DNA of 37,873 nucleotides from Bacteroidota bacterium (GTDB taxonomy: Bacteria; Bacteroidota; Bacteroidia; Cytophagales; Cyclobacteriaceae), in the NCBI GenBank assembly GCA_018267135.1, contig JAFDZA010000012.1, positions 1 through 37,873 of the forward strand. The letters run 5' to 3'. A program made the translations under genes and the position numbers. A model generated the notes under the pieces. It ran no database searches. It had not been told where the DNA came from and saw nothing but the letters and a program-made list of their open reading frames with translations. How positions within the stretch are numbered: the stretch's first letter is position 1; every line of letters begins with the position of its first letter. This document shows, piece after piece, positions 24,758 through 33,352 of the stretch.

Positions 24758-26599
24758 ATGATTTTAATGAAATTATATTTATATAATCTTATAAATACAA
24801 TTACTCTGGTAATAATGTTTATACCGGCTTTGAGCCAGGATACACAAGAGATTGCTATTGCCAATGAATATTATTTAAACGGGAAAAAAGAGGAAGCCAT
24901 AGAAGCATATAAATCTTTAACTAAAAACCCATTAAATATACCGCTGATACATTCCAATTATTTAAACTTGTTGTTAGTAACGTCTAAATACAAGCAAGCC
25001 GAAGATTACCTGGAAAAAATTATTAAACGAGATAACCGATTTACCTATCAATTAGACCTGGGCGTGCTTTTAGTAAAATCGGGAGATTTAGTGAAAGCGA
25101 ATAAGTATTTTTTGTCCTTGTTTAAAAATAATGTAGCGGATGTTTATAAAATGAAGATCGCTGCAGAGCATTTATCAGGTTATGGTTTATACGACTATGC
25201 CACAACAGCTCTTTTGCAGGCACGCCAGACAACTGGAAACCCAATTTTGTTTATTTTAGAACTGGCCAATCTCTATCGCTTGCAAAATCGTAAAGAAGAG
25301 ATGGTAAGCGAATACTTAAATTATGTAACACAAACCCCGGCCAATACCACGTATGTAAAAAATATACTTCAAGTTTTGCTTACAAAGTCGGAAGAGTTAA
25401 AAACTTTGGAAAATGTTTTATATCAACGGGTGCAGGAAAACCCACAATCCGAAACGTATGCAGATTTACTGATTTGGGTCAATTTGCAAGAGAAAAATTT
25501 TTATGGTGCCTTTATTCAAGCTCGTGCCTACGACAAACGTTTTAAAAGAGAACCACCCAAAACAATGGAGATAGGACAAATTGCGCTGAGCAATAAAGAC
25601 TATGAAATTGCTATTAAGTCGTTTGGTTTTGTGATCAAAGAATATCCGGAAACCGAAAACCTTTTATCAGCCCGATTGGGAATAATTAAAGCACAAGAAG
25701 CAAAAGTGAAAAAGAGTTTTCCGGTAAATCGCGATTCGGTAAAATATCTGATTGGTGAATACGGATTATTTCAACAACAATATGCGAGACAACCTATTGC
25801 CAATGAAGCGCTGATAAACGAAGCAATGCTATATGCCTATTACCTGAATGAAAATGACTCGGCCTCTCATCTTCTTACTCGCTTAATTAAAAAACCACAG
25901 GTATCAAACCAAACCATCGCACAAGCTAAAATTAATCTGGGCGATATATACTTACTGAAAGGCGAACCTTGGGAATCTACCCTGTTATATTCTCAGGTAG
26001 AAAAAGCACAACACGAGTCTCCTTTGGGATACGAAGCTAAATTAAGAAACGCCAAACTTTGGTACTTTAATGGCGACTTTAAACTGGCAGAAGAACATCT
26101 CGATATTTTAAAGCAAGCCACCTCTCGCGAAATAGCTAATGATGCTATGGAACTGAGTATGCGCATTAAAGAAAACATAACCTTTGATACGACCGGTACG
26201 GCACTAAAAGAATATGCGGCTATAGAATTGCTCGTTTATCAAAATAAAATAGATGACGCACTGGATAAGGTACAACACTTTAAATCAACCAAAGCTTCGC
26301 CAGGAATAACCGATGATGTTTACTGGCTCGAAGCAAATTTATGGATGAAGAAAGGGAAGTTTGAGGAGGCTATTACCGTTCTTCAAAAAATAATAGATGA
26401 ATATGGAAACGATATTTTAGCCGATGATGCCAGCTTTTTGCAGGCAGATATTTATGAAAATCAAATAAAGAATAAAGAGAAAGCAATGGATAAATACCGA
26501 GATTTTTTAACTCGTTATCCGGGAAGTGTCTATGCGGCCGAAGCCAGAAAAAGATACAGAGTGTTACGAGGTGATTTTGAAGAAAAGCCCAATCAGTAA
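24758..26599 (+). CDS. Secreted tetratricopeptide-repeat protein
   Basis: 613 residues. The start is ATG 24758 or, giving a more typical signal peptide, ATG 24767 (MKLYLYNLINTITLVIMFIPALSQ). After the signal, repeated helical pairs of TPR type run through most of the protein, clearest at about 30-130 (IANEYYLNGKKEEAIEAYKSL) and near the C-terminus (FEEAITVLQKIIDEYGNDILADDASFLQADIYE, then KAMDKYRDFLTRYPGSVYAAEARKRYRVLRG), which resembles BamD- and YbgF-type tails. A periplasmic scaffold or envelope-assembly role is plausible but not shown. It is convergent with the next gene, 22 bases apart. Confidence 0.88.
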   Translation: MILMKLYLYNLINTITLVIMFIPALSQDTQEIAIANEYYLNGKKEEAIEAYKSLTKNPLNIPLIHSNYLNLLLVTSKYKQAEDYLEKIIKRDNRFTYQLDLGVLLVKSGDLVKANKYFLSLFKNNVADVYKMKIAAEHLSGYGLYDYATTALLQARQTTGNPILFILELANLYRLQNRKEEMVSEYLNYVTQTPANTTYVKNILQVLLTKSEELKTLENVLYQRVQENPQSETYADLLIWVNLQEKNFYGAFIQARAYDKRFKREPPKTMEIGQIALSNKDYEIAIKSFGFVIKEYPETENLLSARLGIIKAQEAKVKKSFPVNRDSVKYLIGEYGLFQQQYARQPIANEALINEAMLYAYYLNENDSASHLLTRLIKKPQVSNQTIAQAKINLGDIYLLKGEPWESTLLYSQVEKAQHESPLGYEAKLRNAKLWYFNGDFKLAEEHLDILKQATSREIANDAMELSMRIKENITFDTTGTALKEYAAIELLVYQNKIDDALDKVQHFKSTKASPGITDDVYWLEANLWMKKGKFEEAITVLQKIIDEYGNDILADDASFLQADIYENQIKNKEKAMDKYRDFLTRYPGSVYAAEARKRYRVLRGDFEEKPNQ

Positions 26600-26621
26600 A
26601 TGGGTAAGTTTAATTTATAAG

Positions 26622-27233
26622 TTAGTTTATAAAAAAAGAAAGAAGCCCGGATATAATAATGGTAACACCCGAAATAATACCCGCATTGTGCTCTAACTTA
26701 TGCCAGTTAATTTTTTGCACTCCATGGTAAGCCAGATAAACCCAAGCCACCATTCCCAATAATGTAACAACAGCGTAAACCAGCGAGAGAATAAAAACCC
26801 AATATAAATTCTCCGTTCCGGTTGCTAAGAAATAAGCCTCCACCTCTAAACAAGGAGAAAGAAACATTGCCAGCGAAAGACTTCCAATCATTTTAATCTT
26901 AGAATTTTGATGTACCTGTTCGGCTACGTGAAAATGTTTATGCTTATAATGCCGGTAAATAAAAACAGACCCAATCACGATCAGAACAACAGGGGCAAAC
27001 CATCTGGCGACAGACTGAAAAAGGGCGGAAAACTTCCAGCCAAAAATGGCAAGCCCCCAGCCAATGAGTAAAGTACTCAGTACATGGCTAAAAGCACACA
27101 AAGCTGTAATTTCCAAAACCTCACGCAGCGACCAATTCTCCTTTTTGCCGATGGCAAGCACAGGCAGCCAATGATTAGGAATGAGCGCATGTAACAAACT
27201 GAGTAAAATACTCCCGGCAACGAGTACAAACAT
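26622..27233 (-). CDS. Polytopic membrane protein, possible metal transporter
   Basis: 203 residues from ATG 27233 with about six transmembrane segments. The first carries LLHALIPNHWLP, a His-containing signature seen in NicO/RcnA-like and HupE-like families. Later come FSHVLSTLLIGWG and SLAMFLSPCLEVEAYF, and a His-rich loop (YRHYKHKHFHVAEQVHQN) that could bind metal. The general pattern of two three-helix halves also resembles TauE/SafE and DsbD-like proteins, so the family is unsettled. The efflux operon upstream ends with its own terminator, and this gene appears to have its own promoter. A role in Ni/Co or other divalent metal movement is inference from the His-rich loop and location. Confidence 0.72.
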   Translation of the reverse strand: MFVLVAGSILLSLLHALIPNHWLPVLAIGKKENWSLREVLEITALCAFSHVLSTLLIGWGLAIFGWKFSALFQSVARWFAPVVLIVIGSVFIYRHYKHKHFHVAEQVHQNSKIKMIGSLSLAMFLSPCLEVEAYFLATGTENLYWVFILSLVYAVVTLLGMVAWVYLAYHGVQKINWHKLEHNAGIISGVTIIISGLLSFFIN

Positions 27234-27249
27234 GAATTAAACGTATTCG

Positions 27250-27257
27250 CAAAGATG
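27250..27257 (-). promoter_or_regulatory. Candidate -7 element for the polytopic membrane protein gene
   Basis: On the minus strand this reads CATCTTTG, the same octamer as in front of mfd and one base off TAnnTTTG. It would place transcription about 10 bases before the ATG at 27233. No -33 element is evident at the usual spacing. Confidence 0.3.
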
Positions 27258-27260
27258 TTT

Positions 27261-27289
27261 AAAAAAATTTATTTGCCTTTAAAGGCAAA
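27261..27289 (-). terminator. Terminator of the CzcCBA-type efflux operon
   Basis: TTTGCCTTT (27272-27280) and AAAGGCAAA (27281-27289) form a perfect 18-bp palindrome just after the czcB stop. On the minus strand it is followed by TAAATTTTTTT, so it fits a Rho-independent terminator separating the operon from the next gene. Confidence 0.75.
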
Positions 27290-27293
27290 AGCG

Positions 27294-28454
27294 TTACAAT
27301 TCTGTGTTCTTTAATACATTCAGCAATTCATACGCACCCTTTATTACAATTTTGTTTTTTAAATCGTTCACGGGCTGCTTAAATTCAATGGGCTGATAGC
27401 CATTATCGGCCACTCTCGAATTAATTTCATAAAGCCGGTAATGATGTTTAGCAGCATCATTTTCTACAAAGACAAAATCCTTAGCCTCAAAATGCACTAC
27501 AGCCGATACAGGCAAGGTATTTACTTTATCAGAACCCGTTTCGATTAAGGCACTAAAAAAAGTGCCGGGAATCAGGCTTTGATCTTCTCCGTCAAAATGA
27601 CAATGCACCCGCACCGCGCGCTCGGCCGTAATTTCTTTGCCAATTAAATATACTTTAGCCATGCGCTCTTTATTTTCATTGGATAGGAGAATCCGCGTTA
27701 CCTGCCCTACTTTTAACTTAGGAATGTCTTTTTCAAAAACCTGTACTTCGGCATGAACGTGATCGGTATCAACAATGCGGAACATCACATCGGTAGGATT
27801 TACATACATACCCAGATTTACATGCACTTGCGAAATAAAACCAGATATAGGCGAAACAATATTAATTGTGCTTTTAATTTCTCCGTTTTCAATTTCGGCC
27901 GGGTTGATGCCCACCATCCGCAATTGTGCTTTAAGGCCCTCTTCTTTGGCTTTGGCAGAAAAATAATTTGCCTTTACCAATTGCAACGACTTTAATGCAT
28001 TTACATTTTCTTTGGCTAATTCTTCTTGCCGTTTATATTCTGCCTCCTGATACTCCAGAGAACTTTTGTTGTTTAAATAATCTTGTTGAAGCTGAATATA
28101 GTTAGGGTGTTCCAACACGGCTATGATTTGCCCTTTTTTTACATGCATGCCCTGGAGCAACTCGGTCGATTTTACAAATCCACCCAAAGGAGCCGAAACC
28201 GATACCAGATTTTGTGGAGGTACATCCAACATGCCGTTGGCCTTAATTGTTTCGCTAAGCGAGCGTACTTCCAGGCTGCCCAGTTCTATCGAAATAGACC
28301 GGTACTGCTCTTCTGTAAGAGTTATTTCTTTTCCTGCAGAAACAGATTCGGCCGGAGCGTGAGGCTCTTTTGATTTGGACGAGCAGGCCAACAGAGCCAG
28401 AAAAAAAACAACCAGTAAACCCTGAAAAGCAAAAGTTATTTGACGTGATTTCAT
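27294..28454 (-). CDS. czcB: RND efflux periplasmic adaptor (CzcB/CusB-like lipoprotein)
   Basis: 386 residues from ATG 28454 (MKSRQITFAF); a longer frame to 28550 would overlap czcC heavily. The signal ends LLAC with lipidated Cys24. The family layout is visible: a barrel-sandwich/lipoyl hybrid (VSAPLGGFVKSTELLQGMHVKKGQIIAVLEHPNYIQLQQDYL), an alpha-hairpin (SLEYQEAEYKRQEELAKENV), the second half of the lipoyl domain (INIVSPISGFISQVHVNLGMYV) and beta-barrel and membrane-proximal domains. It links the inner-membrane pump to the outer-membrane channel. It lies 10 bases downstream of czcC. Metal specificity is not obvious from the adaptor; see czcA. Confidence 0.93.
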   Translation of the reverse strand: MKSRQITFAFQGLLVVFFLALLACSSKSKEPHAPAESVSAGKEITLTEEQYRSISIELGSLEVRSLSETIKANGMLDVPPQNLVSVSAPLGGFVKSTELLQGMHVKKGQIIAVLEHPNYIQLQQDYLNNKSSLEYQEAEYKRQEELAKENVNALKSLQLVKANYFSAKAKEEGLKAQLRMVGINPAEIENGEIKSTINIVSPISGFISQVHVNLGMYVNPTDVMFRIVDTDHVHAEVQVFEKDIPKLKVGQVTRILLSNENKERMAKVYLIGKEITAERAVRVHCHFDGEDQSLIPGTFFSALIETGSDKVNTLPVSAVVHFEAKDFVFVENDAAKHHYRLYEINSRVADNGYQPIEFKQPVNDLKNKIVIKGAYELLNVLKNTEL

Positions 28455-28464
28455 TTTTCGATGT

Positions 28465-29706
28465 TTAATATTTTCCCAATAAAAATTCAATTTTGATAAC
28501 GACCTGATTGTATTGGTGTAAAGCCAACAAGTAGTTCTTTCGAAGGTCAATCGAATTTTTTACCGCTTGCAGATATTCGATATAACCAATTTCGCCACCC
28601 CGAAAAGCTTTGCGTGCTTGCGTTAGCAGCAGCAAAGCATTTTGCATAGCGCTTGTTTCATAATATGTAATGTTAGCATTGCTTTTATCAAGTTCGCGCA
28701 GAGCTTGCATGTAGCTGCCGGTAAGCATTACTTCATAGTGTTGAGCATTTTTTTTAGCGGCCTCTTCCTGAAACCCGGCAGCCCGCGCTCGCGCAATGCT
28801 CGGCTTTATCCATAACGGAATACCCAAACCCAATTCCCAGCCTGTAAAAATTTTATTGCGAGGATAAAAAGTGTCATTCCTAAATACATCGAGCTGCCAG
28901 CCGGTAAGGCTTTGCGCAAAACCGCCCACCATAATATCGGGCATGATTTTACTGCGCTCCGTGCGTTTGTATTGATGGCTGATAGCCACTTCCTGTTGCA
29001 TAAATTTTAAAGCCGGGTTATTACCAAGCCGGGCAGAATCAACCTCAGCAGGCAAAATTCTTTTCTTAAAAAGATCGCTAGCAAAGACAGGGATATCACT
29101 TTTTAGAAGCGCCTGCAATTGGGTAGCCTGAATTAGAATATCAGCTTCATTCTGCCGTAACATATTGCGCAGATCCATCAATTGGGTTTCGGCCGTGGTT
29201 TTTTCCAACAAGTTGCTCTCACCGGTTTTATACCGCAAAGCAGAGGCCTTGGCAAAATCGGTAAACAAACTGTCTTGCGATAGCAGCAGTTCTTTTAATG
29301 CTTTCTGATAAAGCATTTGATAATAAGACAACTTCACGTCATAAACTAAGTTGTTTTGCTGCACTACCAAATTTTGTTGAGCTCCGGTTACCTGTTCTTT
29401 TCCAAGACGTACTTGGTTAGCAAGCACCGTAGGAAAAGGAATGGTTTGCAAAACAGTAACGTTGTTGTCGTGATTAAACGAGTTGTACTGTCCGTGCATC
29501 CAGGTGGCAGAAAGTTTGCCTATATCTGTTCCGGCTTTTTTTATTTCTTTAAAATAATCCACCTGAGATTCGGCCGCTTTAATACCCAAATTATTTTTTA
29601 AGGCGGTGTTCACCGCTTCCTCTAACGACAACTGCTGGGCGCTAACCCATACGGGCACGCAAACGAGTAAATACTGAAAAGTAAAAAACAGATTATGCTT
29701 TTTCAT
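28465..29706 (-). CDS. czcC: Outer-membrane efflux channel (TolC/CzcC-like)
   Basis: 413 residues from ATG 29706 (MKKHNLFFTFQYLLVCVPVWVSAQQ), a clear signal peptide. An earlier in-frame start at 29727 is less typical. It is made of the two outer-membrane efflux protein repeats: LSLEEAVNTALKNNLGIKAAES, and later SRARAAGFQEEAA with helical segments ending YNQVVIKIEFLLGKY. It forms the outer-membrane exit duct of an RND system. The start overlaps the 3' end of czcA by 14 bases, showing operon organisation. The symbol follows from the pump's motif; by itself this is a generic TolC-family member. Confidence 0.92.
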   Translation of the reverse strand: MKKHNLFFTFQYLLVCVPVWVSAQQLSLEEAVNTALKNNLGIKAAESQVDYFKEIKKAGTDIGKLSATWMHGQYNSFNHDNNVTVLQTIPFPTVLANQVRLGKEQVTGAQQNLVVQQNNLVYDVKLSYYQMLYQKALKELLLSQDSLFTDFAKASALRYKTGESNLLEKTTAETQLMDLRNMLRQNEADILIQATQLQALLKSDIPVFASDLFKKRILPAEVDSARLGNNPALKFMQQEVAISHQYKRTERSKIMPDIMVGGFAQSLTGWQLDVFRNDTFYPRNKIFTGWELGLGIPLWIKPSIARARAAGFQEEAAKKNAQHYEVMLTGSYMQALRELDKSNANITYYETSAMQNALLLLTQARKAFRGGEIGYIEYLQAVKNSIDLRKNYLLALHQYNQVVIKIEFLLGKY

Positions 29707-32700
29707 GATGAACAGGTTTCTTTTCAAAAAATGTATATAGAACAGGGAGCACCACCAACGTAAGTAACGTAGCAGAAATTAATCCACCGATTACAACGGT
29801 AGCCAGCGGACGCTGCACTTCGGCACCCGAAGTTTGCGAGAGTGCCATCGGTAAAAAACCCAAAGACGCCACGAGGGCCGTCATCAGCACAGGACGAAGC
29901 CGAACGGAAGTTCCTTTCAATACAATTTCAAAAAGATCGTCATCCGATCCTTCTTTTTTTAACCGGTTAAATTCAGAAATCAACACAATACCGTTCAAAA
30001 CAGCCACCCCAAATAAGGCGATGAACCCCACACCTGCCGAAATACTGAACGGCATATTACGAAACCACAAGGCAAAAACACCACCGATAGCAGCCAGAGG
30101 AATGGAAGAAAAAATAAGGAAAGTTTCGCGAAAGGAATGAAAAGTGAAATACAACAAAACAAAAATGAGCAGCAGCACCACGGGCACGGCAATCATCAGC
30201 CGCTGCTTGGCTTCCTGAAGATTTTTAAAATCACCCCCGTACTTTATATAATACCCTGGCTCCATTTTCAATTGTTTGCCAATTTTTAACTGTAGCTCTT
30301 CTACAATGCTTTCTACATCGCGATTGCGTACGTTAAAGCCAACGGCTATCCTGCGTTTGGCATCATCGCGCTGAATCTGGTTGATGCCAGACTCTAACGA
30401 TATGCTGGCCAGTTGAGCCAAAGGAATTTGATTGCCATTAATCGTTTTAACATATAGCCCTTGTATATCTTCAATGCCTTTTCGGTTTTGTTGATTGAGG
30501 CGAACCACCAGATCAAACCGTCTTTCTTTTTCATAAACCTCTCCGGCCGCTTCTCCGGCAAAACCGGCACGCAACACCGTGTTTACTTCATCCATACTCA
30601 ACCCAAACAAGGCTAATTTGTTGCGATCGAAACGCACTACAATTTGAGGAAGACCGCCTACCGGCTCTACATAGATATCTTCTGCCCCCCGCACACTTCG
30701 GGCAATTTTACCCACACGGTCTGCATAGGCCATCAATAAATCTAAATCCTCACCATAGATTTTTAATACAACGTCTTGGCGCGATCCTGAAATCAATTCA
30801 TTGAAACGCATTTGAATGGGTTGCTGAAATCCAAAAAGCACACCGGGCATTTCTTTATGCAGAACCATATTCATTTTATTAGCCATTTCTTCGCGCGAGT
30901 GAGCGCTGGTCCACTCTTTACGGTCTTTAAGCACAATAATTAAATCTCCATTTTCAATGGGCATCGGATCGGTTGGAATTTCAGAGGTTCCGATTTTTCC
31001 AATCACTTTTTTTATCTCCGGAAAATGATTGAGCAACACGCGTGAAGCCTTCTGGGTAGTTTCTGTCATTTGAGTAAGCGAGCTGCCGGTGAGAATTTTG
31101 GTTTCTACGGCAAAGTCGCCTTCGTCAAGGGTAGGAATAAATTCTCCTCCAAGCCGGGAAAACACTACTACACTGGCTATGAAAAGAAGGAGTGAAAATA
31201 AAATAACCCCCAGCCGTTTGCGAAGCGCTGAATGAATTAGGGGTTGGTACATACGATGAAAAAAACGCATGATTTTATCTGAAAGGCCGATGGGCTTTAT
31301 CGGCTGTTTATTCAGCCAAAGCGATGAAACCATAGGCACATACGTAAGCGACAAAATCAATGCACCTAAAATGGCGAAGGCTACAGTTTGTGCCATAGGG
31401 CGAAACATTTTTCCCTCAATGCCCACCAGCGTAAGAATGGGTAAGTACACAATTAAGATGATGATTTGGCCAAAAGCCGCAGAGTTCATCATAGAAGTAG
31501 CTGCCAGTTTAACTTCTCCATCCATTTCTGCTTGCGATATTTTCTCGGTTCGCTGGAGAGACGCCAAATGATGCAAGGTTGCCTCCACGATAATTACGGC
31601 CCCATCCACAATCAACCCAAAATCAATGGCGCCCAGACTCATTAAATTTCCTGATACGCCAAACAGATTCATCATACAGATGGCAAATAACATGGCTAAT
31701 GGAATAACCGATGCTACTACAAAACCGGCACGCAGGTTGCCCAGCATCAAGACTAAAACGAACACCACAATCAGGGCTCCTTCGGCCAGGTTTTTAGTAA
31801 CCGTGCTAATGGCATTATTCACCAACTTAGTTCGATCCAAATAAGGTTCAATAAGCACACCTGCCGGAAGAGTCTTTTTTATCTGCTCAATTCGCTCTTT
31901 TACATTTTTTATTACTACTGAAGAGTTGGCACCTTTTAGCATCAGCACAATGGCTCCCACTTTTTCGCCTTCGTCATTGTACGTCATTGCACCATAGCGA
32001 ATGGCGTGGCCAAGACGCACCTGAGCCACATCGCGGATTAAAACAGGAAAACCCGAGGGGCTATTCCGGATTACAATCTTTTCAATGTCTTCCAGTGTTT
32101 GGGCCAGGCCTTCACTTCGAATAAAGAACGCATAAGGTTTTTGGTCGATGTAAGCCCCCCCGGTGTTTTGGTTGTTTCGCTGCAAGGCAGAAAAAATTTC
32201 ATTAATGCCCATATCCATGCTTCGCAGTTTATCGGTGTTAACCGCAATTTCATATTGCTTCAACTTTCCGCCCCAGCTGCTTACATCGGCAATGCCTGGT
32301 ATGCCCAGCAGTTGTCTGCGCACAATCCAATCCTGAATGGTGCGAAGCTCCATAGCATCATACTGGTTTTCATATCCTTTTTCCGGACGGATAATATACT
32401 GGTAGATTTCGCTGAGGCCGGTTGAGACCGGACCCAGCTGCGGATTGCCAACGCCAGCCGGAATCATTTGCTTGACGGTCGTTAGCCGTTCGTTTACTTG
32501 CTGACGGGCCCAGTAAATATCGGTATCGTCAGTAAACACGATGGTGACCACCGAAAGGCCAAATCGGGAAAACGAACGCATTTCGATAATGTCTGGAATA
32601 GTGGCCATTGTTTGCTCGACCGGAAAAGTAACGAGCCGTTCAATTTCATTGGCGGCCAACGAAGGAGAAACTGTAAGCACCTGCACCTGATTATTAGTAA

Positions 32701-32824
32701 TATCAGGCACGGCATCGATCGGAAGTTTGGTAAGTGAATAAAGCCCCCACACCACTAAAGCCAGGGTAAGCATTGCGATCACTACTTTATTCCGGATGGA
32801 AAAAGAGATAATGCTATTAAGCAT
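29693..32824 (-). CDS. czcA: CzcA-type heavy-metal RND efflux pump
   Basis: 1043 residues, full family length, ATG 32824 (MLNSIISFSIRNKVVIAMLTLALVVWG). Twelve transmembrane helices and two large periplasmic loops. The fourth transmembrane segment holds DFGLIVDGAVIIVE with Asp401, Asp407 and Glu414, matching the D402/D408/E415 triad of Cupriavidus CzcA. That signature marks the divalent-cation (Zn/Co/Cd) HME subclass more than the Cu/Ag CusA type. The pump exports metal from periplasm or cytoplasm using proton flow. It is followed directly by czcC and czcB, and preceded by a structured 80-base intercistronic gap and the small His-rich gene. The assignment to divalent cations is by motif; substrate is not proven. 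Confidence 0.96.
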   Translation of the reverse strand: MLNSIISFSIRNKVVIAMLTLALVVWGLYSLTKLPIDAVPDITNNQVQVLTVSPSLAANEIERLVTFPVEQTMATIPDIIEMRSFSRFGLSVVTIVFTDDTDIYWARQQVNERLTTVKQMIPAGVGNPQLGPVSTGLSEIYQYIIRPEKGYENQYDAMELRTIQDWIVRRQLLGIPGIADVSSWGGKLKQYEIAVNTDKLRSMDMGINEIFSALQRNNQNTGGAYIDQKPYAFFIRSEGLAQTLEDIEKIVIRNSPSGFPVLIRDVAQVRLGHAIRYGAMTYNDEGEKVGAIVLMLKGANSSVVIKNVKERIEQIKKTLPAGVLIEPYLDRTKLVNNAISTVTKNLAEGALIVVFVLVLMLGNLRAGFVVASVIPLAMLFAICMMNLFGVSGNLMSLGAIDFGLIVDGAVIIVEATLHHLASLQRTEKISQAEMDGEVKLAATSMMNSAAFGQIIILIVYLPILTLVGIEGKMFRPMAQTVAFAILGALILSLTYVPMVSSLWLNKQPIKPIGLSDKIMRFFHRMYQPLIHSALRKRLGVILFSLLLFIASVVVFSRLGGEFIPTLDEGDFAVETKILTGSSLTQMTETTQKASRVLLNHFPEIKKVIGKIGTSEIPTDPMPIENGDLIIVLKDRKEWTSAHSREEMANKMNMVLHKEMPGVLFGFQQPIQMRFNELISGSRQDVVLKIYGEDLDLLMAYADRVGKIARSVRGAEDIYVEPVGGLPQIVVRFDRNKLALFGLSMDEVNTVLRAGFAGEAAGEVYEKERRFDLVVRLNQQNRKGIEDIQGLYVKTINGNQIPLAQLASISLESGINQIQRDDAKRRIAVGFNVRNRDVESIVEELQLKIGKQLKMEPGYYIKYGGDFKNLQEAKQRLMIAVPVVLLLIFVLLYFTFHSFRETFLIFSSIPLAAIGGVFALWFRNMPFSISAGVGFIALFGVAVLNGIVLISEFNRLKKEGSDDDLFEIVLKGTSVRLRPVLMTALVASLGFLPMALSQTSGAEVQRPLATVVIGGLISATLLTLVVLPVLYTFFEKKPVHHEKA

Positions 32825-32840
32825 AAAATACCGTTAAAAT

Positions 32841-32908
32841 GTAAGACATGGAAAATAGAACCAACCCACAGCATTGCTGTAAAAGTTAGTAGCGATGAAA
32901 TGTCTTAC
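32841..32908 (-). other. Intercistronic stem structure between the His-rich gene and czcA
   Basis: GTAAGACAT (32841-32849) and ATGTCTTAC (32900-32908) are exact 9-bp complements enclosing an inner hairpin ACAGCA-T-TGCTGT (32868-32880). The outer arm includes the stop codon of the His-rich gene, and the other arm lies 16 bases before the czcA ATG. This could be an mRNA structure tuning czcA expression. Confidence 0.55.
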
Positions 32909-33273
32909 CCTTTAGGAGGCTGAAAGATTTCGCTTAACGGAGAAGAGAAAACCGTTTCGCAGTAGCAATTGTCATGGTTAACATCAGCCACAAACTGAGT
33001 ATAAGTTAAAGAAAAAGGCAACGTAGGCAGAACCAATACAGCAGCCGTAAAAGAATGAGAGGGGTCTTTAAACGGAAGGCGGCTGTCATGGGCATCGTGC
33101 GATTGGTTGGTACTGTAATGCATCACTAAAAAATTCCAAAGAGAAATACCTCCAGCCAGATTTTTATGCTCAGAAAAATGCTCGAACAACACCGGCAAGC
33201 GCATCAGCTCATGCAATTCGGTATTTGAATTGATGTATAAAACTAAAAAGGCTATGGCTAAAACTCGTTTCAA
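32905..33273 (-). CDS. Small His-rich protein at the head of the metal-efflux operon
   Basis: 122 residues if started at the TTG at 33273 (LKRVLAIAFLVLYINSNTELHELMRLPVLFEHFSEHKN). An upstream TTG at 33297 would lie ahead of the -7 element and is less likely. The N-terminus is a signal or membrane segment. It is followed by HELMRLPVLFEHFSEHK, SLWNFLVMHYSTNQSHDAHDSRLPFK and a tail with NCYCE. I recall proteins of this pattern ahead of CzcA/CusA genes in Bacteroidota; their function is not known to me. The histidines and NHDNCYC suggest periplasmic metal binding, perhaps as a chaperone or sensor for the pump. That is inference from composition and position. Confidence 0.75.
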   Translation of the reverse strand: MKRVLAIAFLVLYINSNTELHELMRLPVLFEHFSEHKNLAGGISLWNFLVMHYSTNQSHDAHDSRLPFKDPSHSFTAAVLVLPTLPFSLTYTQFVADVNHDNCYCETVFSSPLSEIFQPPKG

Positions 33274-33278
33274 GCAAA

Positions 33279-33313
33279 CAAAGGTAAATAAAAACAATCA
33301 TTTAACGGACAAA
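33279..33313 (-). promoter_or_regulatory. Promoter of the CzcCBA-type operon
   Basis: On the minus strand, TTTG (33310-33313) is followed after 23 bases by TACCTTTG (33279-33286), an exact TAnnTTTG element. This is the best promoter match in the window. Transcription would begin near 33272, so the first message is almost leaderless if TTG 33273 is the start. No metal-responsive operator dyad is evident. Confidence 0.6.
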
Positions 33314-33327
33314 ACGCGGTGGGGGTT

Positions 33328-33352
33328 ATGAATCCGCAAAAAGCGGTTTCAT
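33328..33352. repeat. 25-base stem-loop after the radical SAM gene
   Basis: ATGAA/TTCAT and CCGC/GCGG arms, separated by one mismatch, close a five-base loop of A (plus strand) or T (minus strand). It starts at the stop of the radical SAM gene and lies 15 bases from the -33 element of the metal operon. It has no T-run, so it may stabilise or punctuate the message instead of terminating it. Confidence 0.45.

Noticed and set aside
26600..26640. AT-only inverted repeat in the convergent gap after the TPR gene, considered as terminator
   Set aside because: The arms are only A/T, about seven bases long and weak; not distinguishable from AT-rich background.
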